Shown one piece after another: positions 49,401-61,400 of a stretch of 64,000 nucleotides of DNA. Under the pieces are notes generated by a model. It searched no databases. It worked only from the letters and a program-made list of their open reading frames with translations, and was not told where the DNA came from. Both the position numbers and the translations under genes were made by a program. Source of the stretch: Tiliqua scincoides. Its lineage: Eukaryota > Chordata > Lepidosauria > Squamata > Scincidae. How positions within the stretch are numbered: position 1 is the first letter of the stretch; every line of letters starts with the position of its first letter. The stretch lies in NCBI RefSeq assembly GCF_035046505.1, contig NC_089822.1:209494419-209558418 (forward strand), written 5' to 3'.

Positions 49401-52400
49401 TTGCAAGTTGAATCTTGTCCTCTTACAGGAAATTTCCCTCCCCTTCTGAATGCAGAGAAACGTTTGTGGAATAACCAGAGCTGCATGGAAGGAACAATTT
49501 TTGGAATGCTAAAAGAGGAACAATCACTTAAGTAGCACTGCTAAACTGTCACTATAAAAGGTTAGAGCTTTTTTAAGCTCACAGAACTACCTTCAGATGA
49601 ACGCAATGGTCAACAACCGTAACAGAAGCACCCATAAACCACCCATAGGTGCCCTGATGGCCCTTAAGCGGGATGGAAAGGGGTATAAATCTCTTAGATA
49701 ATAATACAAGTGAAATTCACTTTTAGGAAATCACAATCACACAATTATGACCAGTATTTAGCTAGACTTCCATAGCAGGTTAGGATTGGGCTGTAACAGG
49801 CTGGCTGGCGGGCCTGCACTGTATCCAGTGCAGGGTTGGGGTTGGCTGTGGCACAACCAGGGCAAGGGGAATCACTTCCCCTTGGTTCAGAGCTGTTTGT
49901 GACAGATCAGGAGAGAGATCTTGGGATGGTGGTGGACAGGTCGATAAAAGTGTCGACCCAATGTGCGGCGGCAGTAAAGAAGGCCAATTCTATGCTTGGG
50001 ATCATTAGAAAAGGTATTGAGAACAAAACAGCTAATATTATAATGCTGTTGTACAAATCGATGGTAAGGCCACACCTGGAGTATTGTGTCCAGTTCTGGT
50101 TGCCGCATCTCAAAAAAGACATAGTGGAAATGGAAAAGGTCCAAAAGAGAGCGACTAAGATGATTACTGGGCTGGGGCACCTTCCTTATGAGGAAAGGCT
50201 ACGGTGTTTGGGCCTCTTCAGCCTAGAAAAGAGACGCCTGAGGGGGGACATGATTGAGACATACAAAATTATGCAGGGGATGGAGAGAGTGGATAGAGTG
50301 GGTTACCCCTGCTAATTGGGTAAGAGGCACATTTTCAAGTGGGTGCTCCTTTTTTAGCAGGGGGAGAGTAACTGGCCTACCTCACCCCAGCACTGTCTGT
50401 TCTAGTGGCTGTTTGCTGGTATTCATTTGCATCTTTTTAGATTGTGAGCCCTTTTGGGACAGGGAGCCATTTAGTTATTTGATTTTTCTCTGTAAACCGC
50501 TTTGTGAACTTTTAGTTGAAAAGCAGTATATAAATACTGTTAATAATAATAATAGAGAGATGCTCTTTACACTCTCACATAACACCAGAACCAGGGGACA
50601 TCCACTAAAATTGAGTGTTGGGAGGGTTAGGATAGACAAAAGAAAATATTTCTTTACTCAGCATGTGGTCGGTCTGTGGAACTCCTTGCCGCAGGAGGTG
50701 GTGACGGCATCTGGCCTGGATGCCTTTAAAAGGGGAGTGGACAAGTTTCTGGAGGAAAAATCCATTATGGGTTACAAGCCATGATGTGTATGTGCAACCT
50801 CCTGATTTTAGAAATGGGCTATGTCAGAATGCCAATGCAAGGGAGGGCACCAGGATGCAGGTCTCTTGTTATCGGGCGTGCTCCTTGGGGCATTTGGTGG
50901 GCTGCTGTGAAATACAGGAAGCTGGACTAGATGGGCCTAAGGCCTGATCCAGTAGGGCTGTTCTTATGTTCTTAGTGTCACGTGGGAGCTGCCTAAACAG
51001 AGCTACTTGGATCTGTACCGCCTAAAGAGGTGGTGCAGACCTGAGCGCCTGGTGCTAGGCTGAGCCTCAGAGCCCCTCTCTAGGGCCCCTCTCAACCCCC
51101 CCCCAGGTCCACCATCCACCCTCCCCTGAACATCCTGGGCCCCCGGTCAGCCTAGGGAGGCCTGTGTGAACTTACCTCTCTGTGTCAGCACGGAGGCCAA
51201 ATGTGGCCTCCACAGGTTGGTGCACGAATGTGAGTCGGCCCAGCCAACTCACACGTCGGCGTAAACGTACCTTATGGTACTTTTGTGACAGTGCTGGGCT
51301 GGTAGAAGAGAACTGCGCCGGCACAACACAATCCTAGGATTGCACTCTTAATGGCTTGGATCCACAAGGAAGGAAGAAAATGCACAAATAAGATGTGCTT
51401 TAAGACTTAAAGCAGAAGCCTATGGGTGTCTACTCAGAAGTAAGCCCCAACATGCAGTGGGGTTAACTCCCAAGTGTGTATAGGAATGCAGCCTTAGTGC
51501 TGTTTCTTGAACTTGTGCGCAAGCACCAGCAATAAACTTCTCACTGTGCAGAGTTGCAAAGCACCTGAGGTTACATTATTGTCTGAGAAACATGATGAAC
51601 AAGGGAGATACAGACTGTAGCACATAACCCTAGCGGGCCAGACAAACAACTTGAAAAAGCCAAGCCTTATGCAAGAGCTTGTGCAAAAAGAAGAGCAACT
51701 CTGGATTTTGGGTCACTTTTCTCACACAGTATTGTGCTGCTAAGTTGGATACAGCCCTTTTGTGAGCAGAAGATGCTTTCCATCAGCAAGAGGACATTTT
51801 TGGATCCACAGTCTGCTTCATCCTAAGGGCTCAGGTGGGCAACAATACATTTTCTCCTCTATTTGCGATTGAAAGCCAATAGCAAAGAATAGTGAAACAA
51901 ACGTATTGAATTTGTAAGCCCATCCCACCCAAAGCACCAGAACAGATACACTTTTTCACATGCAGATGTGCACAAATCATTAAATACATTTTACTAAATG
52001 AACTTCATAATATAGTTCTAGGTTAAGATTGACAACTTCTTTATTACAGTTTGTATGTATGTTACGTGTTTCCATAAACTGCTATGTAGAATTTATGTTG
52101 GTTGTTCATGAAAATCTTATGAAGTTCATTTAGTGGTGTGCCAGCATAAGGAAAGAGCAGCATGAACAGCAGCTATTATTGTCCTACAAATGTACCTGGG
52201 AGCCCTCTTCGTTATAATGTCTTGCATTTCGAAACATTAATTTCATATCTTCCATCATATTTTCTTCCCCAGCATACTTGTCACTGCGTATGTTATGCTC
52301 AATTATTTTCAAATCCATTGGTTCCAAGATGATCTTGTAGTAATCTGGATAATCTTTTTTGGAAGGTTTCACCATAAACAGCTCACAGAGTCTTCGGCCA

Positions 52401-55400
52401 GTGCCAGGCTCTCGTGCCTCGAGAACAACATTGTATAAAATTTTCATTCGCTGTTTCTTTATGTTCTTTTTGCTGTTAGGATTGAGGAAGTAGAAGTACT
52501 ACTTTAACTTGAAGACACATAACGGAACGAGCAAAGTTTCTTTGAACTAAACTTTGCTGATAACCTTTTCATTGTTAAGTAATTGAAAATATGCTGTATA
52601 CATTGGAGTTCTACAGCCCAATCCTAACCTGCACTGGAACAGGCAAGCCAACTAGCCTGCGCTGTATCCACCACAGGGTTGGAGGTGGCTGTGGCACAAC
52701 TCGGGGCAAGGGAATATTTTTCCCGTTACCTAACTAAGCACTGCCCAGCTACTATAATGGGGCTACTTGGATCTGTGCCAGCTAAATTGCTGGTGCAGAT
52801 CCAAGCAGCCTGGTGTTAGACTGGGTTGCTCAGGAGGGGGTTAGGATCCAGCCTAAGTGCTGGAGGCTGGTCCCACCCCCTTCCAGGCCTGGCCCGCCCG
52901 CCCTGGAACACCCACAAAATGCCCTCCCTCCCCGCTCTCCCTAAACCCCCACTCTGGTGGCCCACTGCTGATATGAGCTTACCTTTGCTGGGGCTTGTTC
53001 CAGCATGGGGAAGATGGTGAACCTCCTTATACCAGCCTCCCACAGTGGCATGAACATGCTTTATGACATGTTCGCGACACATGGAAACCGGTACAAAGGA
53101 CCTGCACTGGCTTAAGCACAATCTAGGATTGCGCTCTAGAGTGTTCAAAGCTCTTCCTTAACATTTATTGCAGCAAACCTTACAACAACCTTGTATGCCT
53201 GCTATTACTTTGCATACTCCAGATTGGAAGAGATGGGGGGCTAAGATATAATGACTTTCTGAAGATAGGTACTTTGTGACGGTACCCACTAACTAGGTAG
53301 CCAGTTCAAATCTGGGACTTAGCCAGGGACTTCCTGTCTCACAGTTCATTATGATAAATCAGTGATACCATACCTGTTCATGATAAAAGGCTACAAGTTA
53401 ATAATAATTCTTAGCATTTGTATGATTCTTGTTCAATGCAACGAAGAGATTTTAGGTTTGAGTTCACTGGAAAAACCTCTCTAAATGGTATTTTGGGTTC
53501 AGTTCAACTCCTTGATTTAACTATATTACTATACAGGTGCAACCTTATTATACGTGGATTTTTGATCAGTGGATTTATTTGAATGCGGATCAGGTGGGGG
53601 GAATCAAAGTCGCACACAACTTTACATATTTTTGGAGGTCTCCTTCGCACTGCTCGGGCATCTCGTTCCATTTCTAGGCAACCGAAAACTGAAAAATGGC
53701 TGAGCCTTGCACAGGCGCAGAAATAGACCCCAGAGGGTAAGACAGCACGCCTTGCGCAGGCTCAGTAAAACTCCATCTAGCCACCAAGCCATCAAAGAGG
53801 CTCCGTGATATTGTGTACAGGCACTGAAGACTCCGCAAAAATCTTAGAAGCCCCCAGCCATCAATGAGGCTTTTTAATGTCATGTTCCATGGGAAATTGA
53901 GTCAGTTGCTAGGAATGGGATGACAAGAGAAAAATCTCTGTACCAGGAGCAGGTGCAGCAAAGAGAAGCTGGAGCTGCTTCAGTTTGTTCATCCCTGCAG
54001 AAGGCTCCAATGCAGATGTTTTCCATTGTGCAATTACACACACACACACACAGGTCAGGCGGGAAAGCAGTAATAAACAGAGAGGATTGCTTTAAACAAC
54101 CCGTGGAATATTTTCTTTCAGCTTTTTTTGTTTGCTTTACTCGGAGCTGGAAATGAGGAACCAGGAGGAAAACCTGCCGAATTGCTCCCTCCTTCAGTAC
54201 TCCCCCTTCAAACTGAAATGGTACAGGCTCTCTGTGCTCCAGCCTCCTAGGATACACAAGCAAAACAGCTTGGCATGCAAGTTATCCGATCATTCCTAAG
54301 TATTATATTCCTAAGCTCAGCATCCTGTCTGTGAAACAAGGACGGAGAGTGGGCAACAAGACGTTTAACAAGGCAATGGGGAGATGGTGAGGGGGGAGAG
54401 ACTGAGAACCGCTGCCTTCTGTCCCCAAGTGTCAGGCTGCAGTGCTATTTGCTTAACAGCACACTATTTGCATAAAATTATATCATTTCTGGTTCCAATT
54501 TGGCAACCCACAGATTTTTTCAAGTGTGAGTTTGGGAAACCAAACCATCATGCACCACTACAAGATTGGGGAAGAGATACATTCTTAGAAGTCCCTGGCA
54601 GAGCAATCCTAACTTTTGCTGGAACTGGCTGGCCTGCCCCATATCCAGCGCAAGTTTGGAGCTGAAAGTGGCTCAGCCTGGGGCAAGGGGAATCAAATTA
54701 TAAATCAAATGATTCACTCACAACTGCTTATAAATTACATCTTAGGGGCCCTTTCTCTTAATCACCAATGTGAGGGAAATGGTTGTGACTATCCAGAATC
54801 AAAATAACCTTTATTGGCATACACCCCAATATCAACAACCCAGCAAGAAGTATTGCTGGTAGGATAAGGATTTCTTACAATTTCATACAACTATGCAGGT
54901 TACAAGATTAAATAAAGTCTAAAATTATTCTTAACTGCAGAACATAAAAGAAAAATGGTAAATTAGATCTAAAACTAGAAATATTAATCTTACATTAGCG
55001 AACAAATTTCCACACCATCAAGGAGTTTAAAGCATTATCTATATCATTGTTTAACACCATCATCACAAATTTCCAGACCTCCTTCAATTTCTCAGGTGAG
55101 CAATCATTTAAGAAAAGCTTTATTTTTGCCATAACTGAGAGACCATCCCTATTCAGCTATTCAGGGCCCCAATCCGGCCCCCAGCCCACTGCAGACCCAC
55201 CGGAGCCTTCGCTGGTCCGACGCGACTGCTCTTCGCAGCGACAGCGAAGAAAAGGCTAAGCACTCACAGCAGAGCAGGAGCCCCGCCCATTAGGTTGGGG
55301 AGGCTGTAGCTGAGTCCAGGCATCCTATGGGGGTGAGAAGTCCTGGGTCTGTTTGCCCTGTTATTTGGGTTGGGGGGCGCAGGGGTAGGCACTGAGGAGG

Positions 55401-58400
55401 GATGTGAAACTGTGGGTCTATTTGTGCTGCTTGCATGTGCTGGGGGGCGGGCGCTGCAAGGGAGAAATCGCGGGATGTTTGAATGCCGCTGGAGAGCATG
55501 ACTACTCAGCAGTAAGTACCATAGAGTCAGTGGGGCTTACTCCCAGGAAAGTGTGGATCTGATTGGGCTGTGAGTGCTCCGTGTTGAAGGTGGGCGTTGC
55601 AGAGGAGAACTCACAGGATGTTTGAATGGGGAGGAAACCTACTGCTTTTGCTGGTTGGGGTTGCTGGCAGAGAGAGAGGAAGGTGGGGGGGTCAGTTTGT
55701 GAATGGGGAAATACACATAGCTCTCTGCCTGCTTCTAAGTTTGTTTGGTGCTGAGTGCAGGCTGGGGGAGGGGGGACTGAGAGAGGGAGACAGGCAGCTT
55801 CCTTCTCTGTGTGAATGAGGAGAAACTGCCTCCTGTCCTGAGGGGGCAGGTGCCCACTGCTTGTTGCCAGGACTGGGGGGGGGGGGAGAGTGAGAGTAAA
55901 AACACGCTCCTGCATGGGGGGGGGAGGAATTTATTCTGTACTTTTCCCTAGGAAGAGGTGTGTTATATGTGTCAGGAATTATTTTAACAACCACCCTTTT
56001 CTGGATCTCATGTGTATTATAAATAAGCTCAGTAAAATTCATTCATATAAGTTCCGTCTCTAATATATTCATTTATGTAAATTTATTCAAATTTGAAATG
56101 TAAATTTCCCCCGGCCCCAGACACAGTGTCAGAGAGATGATGTGGCCCTCCTGCCAAAAAGTTTGGACACCCCTGGTCTAAGCCAAATTGTCACATCGTT
56201 ACTAATTATTATTAGCATCTGTCAGACAGACACAGCAGTATGCAAGTGCATACCTTTTTCTTTTTGAACTTCCAGCATCAGATGTAGCAGAAGAGATCAT
56301 ACTGTCTCCGTCCTCAATTTCGTCTCTTCTGGCTAGTTCCTTCTTCTTTGCCTGAAAGAGAATGAATCCCTAGAGTCAGATTCACTCTGCCGAATGTCCC
56401 CAGAATACATGAATGTTAAACACCCACGTAGATCAGGTTTACTCTGAAAGGCACAAATACAGCAGTAGCATCCATCAAATCAAACTATAATTAAATGATT
56501 TTCAGTCAAAGTAATGACCAAAAATACTGACAAAAAACATCTAAACAATCAAGTTACGTTCTAAGCAAGCTTATTTGAAACTTTATAACAAAAACTCAAT
56601 TGCAAAACAAAATGTCTTATAAGTTTCTGGTCATTGTTACTGCATTTAATTTATATTTTTTCTGCACATCTTCAGGAACCAAGTACAATTTCTTCTTCTG
56701 AAGCCTCATTTCAGGCTAACAAAACAAAACAGTTCAGTCAAGAAAACAAAAGCAGTTCAGTCAAATTCATTCCTCATCCAGAAAATTAATTTTCTTAACT
56801 GTGTTGCCAACATGGGCCTGTCAAAAGAACTCTCATTTGGAAATACGTAGAACAATGATTGAACTATGAAAACAGCACTGTTGCATTTACAGAGAAGATT
56901 TAATATCACAAGACAGCAGTGTGCCAATGCAGATGGTAAATGCACCAAATGCTTGCTCCTACAACAAACCTAAGCCCAGAAATACAGTTACTAAGCATGA
57001 AGTTTTACCTGCATAACTTGCTGCATTTTCAATACTCTCTTGTAAATGGCTGAATTTGGAACGTTGTAACGCTTGGCATTTTCAAACATCAAGTTCAGAT
57101 CACATTCCAAATGGTCGAGTGTTTCATATTCATGGTTCTTCAGCTTTGTCCTGTGGAAGAGACAATCAATCTTATTTTATTACTGCACCAAACACAGTTA
57201 CTAAACAGAATTTACTATTTTTCAAGTGCGGAGCTTTAAATGCTACCATCTTTTCAGGTTTACCTCAGACAGCCCCCAATAAGTCTGAGGAAGCAGAAAA
57301 GGTGCAGAGATCCAGCCAACCACAAGAGGGATAAAATTCTAATGTCTCTGAAGCAGAATATGAAATCAAGATACAGAAATGCCTTCATAATATTCTAGTA
57401 GATGTGAAATAAGCTTTCAGTGAAGTGATATTAATAAACAGTGTGGTACTTTAATTTTTAATGTATAGATACCACTCCATGCAAAAATACAAGACCTTTG
57501 CTGTGATCAAGCATGAAATAAATTCACTGGAAGAATAAAGCTACTATTAGCCTTATTCTTCTAATAGTTTTTTGTTATTGATCACAAGGGGGAGACGAGA
57601 TCGGGCATATGTAGGGTATAAGTGCCCTTACTATCAATCACATAGTGAGAGGGACTCACAAACAGTATTGTTCTGAAGTAAAGAACTGTGTATCTAGCTT
57701 TATTTGGATCTCTTTAAAGCTTTTGAATTTACCCTGGTATGTCTAATAATGATTTAAAGACGTACAAGGGTTCTTGTCCATTCTCTTTCTCTCTGTTTTC
57801 AAAAGAAGTGATTTTTAAAAGTAGCATGAGCACAACAGCATGCACACAAGTGAACTTCGCTAGGGCAGCTCTCCAAGAATGCCGAAAAATTGCTCCTGAG
57901 GGTAAAGCACAGAATGCAATGCAATGTGAATGACTGTAATGTGAGAAGACTCCAGAAACAAGGCAAAGTGAGGCAAAGTCACCTTTTGTGAGCAGAAGCT
58001 CTGTTTATGGAATGTGCCTGTGCCCCATTTCTAAATACGCCCACAGATGTGACAGCCACCTTGATGCTTCCCACCCAGGAGCAGCTTTTCAGAGGCCCCC
58101 AAAAACTGCCCCCGCCCAGGAGAGAGTGTGGAAGAAAGCTCATATTTGCTCATGAAGAAGCTTGTTGATACTATTTATCTGAACTCTAGAAGGCATTTGA
58201 CACAGTCCTCCACTAAAGGTTCCAGAGAAAACTCCACATTCAGAATAAGAGGGCAGTCGTCTTATGGATTAGGAATTGGCTGAAGAACAGGAAAGAGAGA
58301 GAGGGTGCCAATGGGCAATTTTCACAATGGAGACAGGTGAAAAGCAGCATGCCTCAAGGATCAGTCTTGGGACTAGTGCTTCGAGGTGGCCAAGTTGCAG

Positions 58401-61400
58401 ACAACACTAAGCTTTTCAGAGTGGTAGTCTAGAATGGGTTGTGAAGAGCTCCAGAAGGAGCTCTCCAAACAGGGGGCATGAGCAACAAAATGGCAGATGA
58501 GCTTCAATATACGTATAAAGTGATACTCTTGGATATGAAATCATAATATCACATATATACCGATGGATACTGAGCTGGCTGTAATGGATCAGGAGAGACT
58601 GGGGATGGGTGGGTGGATGAACAGTTTGATTAAAGTGTCGTTACCCAGTGCACAGCAGCTGTGAAGAAGCCCAATGCCATGTTCAGAACCATTAAAAAAA
58701 GGAATTGAGAAAAAAAAACACGCCCAATACTATTATGCCATTGTACAAATTGATGGAAAGACAACATCTGGAGTAATGTGCTCAGTTTTGTTCATCACAT
58801 CTAAAAAAAGTAAATGGAACTGGACAAGTAGTGGAACTGGAAACAGTGAAGACCAAACTACTGAGTGGGTTGGGGTACCTCCTTTATGAGGAAAGGCTAT
58901 AAAAGTTGGGGCTCTTTAGTCTGGAAAGAACTGACTAAAGAATCATGTCCTGAGGGGGGACATGACTGAGACATGGGATAGATACAGTGAAGTTCTTTTC
59001 CCTCTCGTGCAACACCAGTACCAGGAGACATACACTAAAATTGATGGGCAGGAGAGTTAGAACAGACAAAAAAATATTCTTTACCCAGAGCATAATTAAT
59101 GTGTGGAACTCCTTGCCACAGACTGTTGTGATAGCACCTGGTCTAGTAACTTTTAAAATGAGACTGGATAGATTTATGGGGGAAACGTCCATCACAGGTT
59201 ACAAGTCATAACGACTGTATGTAACCTCTGGGTTTTAGTCTTTCTCTGAGTGAAAGATGCAAGGGAGTGGCAACAGGATACAGCAATAGTTTTCAAACTC
59301 TCAGGGAGTTTGAAAACCGCTCTAAGTTCTTGCAGGGGCGGGGGGGGGGCTGCAGTGGTTTGGCTGCACTTACCAGAGCCTCCTGCAGCCTCCCAGGGGT
59401 ATGGGGAGCCCTGCGCGACCTTCTGCAAGGCTCCCCGAAGCCTTGCTCCACTTTTGCGCGATTGCTCCACTTTTGCTTTTGAAGCTTCAGGGAGCCCTGC
59501 AGAAGGTCATGCAGGGCTCCCTGCGCTCCCGGGAGGCTGCAGGAGGCTCTGGTAAGTGCAGACAAGCCCCTGCAGCCCCCTGCCCCTGCAGCCCTGCTGC
59601 CTCCTCGCTGCCCCCGCCCCTTAAGGGGAAAGAGGCCAGGACTCTCAGGCTGCGGTGTCATGACGCCCCAGTTTGAAAAGTGCTGGGATACAAGAATCTT
59701 GTGTGCTTCCAGAGGCATCCAGTGGGCCACTGTGAAATACAGGAAGCAGGACTAGATGGGCCTTTGGCCTGATCTTCTTATGGATCCCTTCCTGTTCCTT
59801 AGGATACAACTGAAGGAGTCTAAAATCTTTTATATATACATACACAGAATCAAGTAAAAATGTGAAATCTATTAAATATGGCCATCAGAAGAGATACTCT
59901 TGGTTTAGGATCAAATGATTAAACAGCTTTTGAAACCATTAAAGTTTTGAGAATAAGCCACATCAGTTTTACCTGATTTGCTGCAATGAAATAGGCATTT
60001 TGATTTGCTGGTAATAATCAGGATACTTCTTCTTAGAGGGCAAATGGAAAAAGGGTTCCGATATGAGCTGACCCTGGTTGTTCCGACAATTTCGAACTAT
60101 ATCATAAAGCTGATAGAGAGGATTGGAAGCATCCATAAAAGATGTAATACTCTCAGCTTCAGACTCCCCTTCTTCATAACGAGCAGCAGCTAGAATTTGG
60201 AAATCAATAATTACACAATAGAAGTACAATTTCCTATTTGAAATAGCAAACATAATACTGGATCATCCAAAAGAATTTGACAACTTTCTGGTATACAGTT
60301 TACATCATAGTTGTAACAGAGAAACTCTCTTTACACGTTTTAGATGTTAATGTTTGTCTTATAACAAAATAGCTAAACGGTTTGTCTGAATTTGGCTAGG
60401 AGGATCAGATACTTCACCATTTATAGACTGGACATTTTAAGGGCTAATGCAAACAAATCCAGGGCACGTGAAAACTACTTTAAATGTCCTCATGCAAAAA
60501 ATGATATGCACGAAATTGAGAAACAAGAAGAATGCTTCTTCTTTAGAAAAGTTAAAGCAATGTCATGATGAAAATGCAAAACAGCAAATAATCATTAGTT
60601 GCACACAAAATTTGTTATTGAATGGGGCTCTTAACTGGGATGTTCTATGCAATGGATATTTTCATGAAAGGGAGGACCACCTCTGTTATCTTTGTTGAAA
60701 AGAGGTGCATGGAACCATACCTCAATAACATAGGGCAGTGGTTCTCAAACTTTTCACCACCAGGACCCACTTTTTAGAATGATGTCATTAACCTGAAGTG
60801 ATGTCATGGCTGGACCCGACATCATCAATTTAAGCTTCAAACCTAAGCTGCAATCAGCCAAAGGTCCCATTACATAGTGCGATCATGCTTTTATTTTGCA
60901 TAGCTCAGAATTTGAACATTCCAGCTTGGAAGTCAAAGCAAAACACAGACTTGGATCCTTCTCCAACCACACAGCCCTCCTCCCTTTCCAGCAACCCATC
61001 CGCCCACCTATTCAGGACAAAGCACATGCCTCTTTCCCACCAGCAGCCTGCCATGCCCAGTGGTTCTATATATTTTCAGCTCTGGATTTTCAATCGCAGC
61101 TGAGGGCTCAATCGTACCCAACATTCCAGCACTGATCCAGCTGCAGTGCAGCCCCAAGGTAAGGGAACAAATGTTCCCTTTCCTAGAGGAGGCTTCTGTG
61201 ACTACCCCCCTATAGCAGGATGTAGCACATGACCCAATGGCCCGGCTGCATCAACACTGGAGAGTTGAATAGGACTGGGCCCCGAGTTAAGTGCTCACAA
61301 CTCACCCAGTGACTCCTGATCCACAGTTGGAGAAATGCTGACATAGGGCAATATAGAACTCTAATCCACTGAAATCTCACTATCAAAGTATACATGTGAT

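Larger units (their letters stand above)
49784..51345. mobile_element. GC-rich inverted-repeat element split by a CR1 insertion
   Basis: The left piece (about 49784-49889: 'gattgggctgtaacaggc', 'ggttggctgtggcacaacc') and right piece (about 50975-51345: 'agctacttggatctgtacc', 'cctaggattgcactc') match, in order, the uninterrupted relative at 52614-53134. The 1.1 kb between them is CR1. Confidence 0.7.
49232..52195 (-). other. PBRM1 intron, 3.0 kb, dominated by a nested transposon stack
   Basis: The stack at 49784-51345 is listed separately; a palindromic element lies at 51415-51492. Other sequence is unrecognised. Confidence 0.6.
52473..56253 (-). other. PBRM1 intron, 3.8 kb, dominated by transposons
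   Basis: Contains elements at 52614-53134, 53534-54526, 54601-54695 (fragment of the GC-rich family), 54796-55140 and 55145-56175. Between 53150 and 53530 nothing is recognised. Confidence 0.6.
57151..59972 (-). other. PBRM1 intron, 2.8 kb
   Basis: The right 1.6 kb is the CR1 copy 58150-59781. The left 1 kb is AT-rich and unrecognised. Confidence 0.55.

Noticed and set aside
59250-59730. Several overlapping open frames on both strands
   Set aside because: They arise from the two arms of the foldback hAT hairpin, which gives similar frames on both strands.
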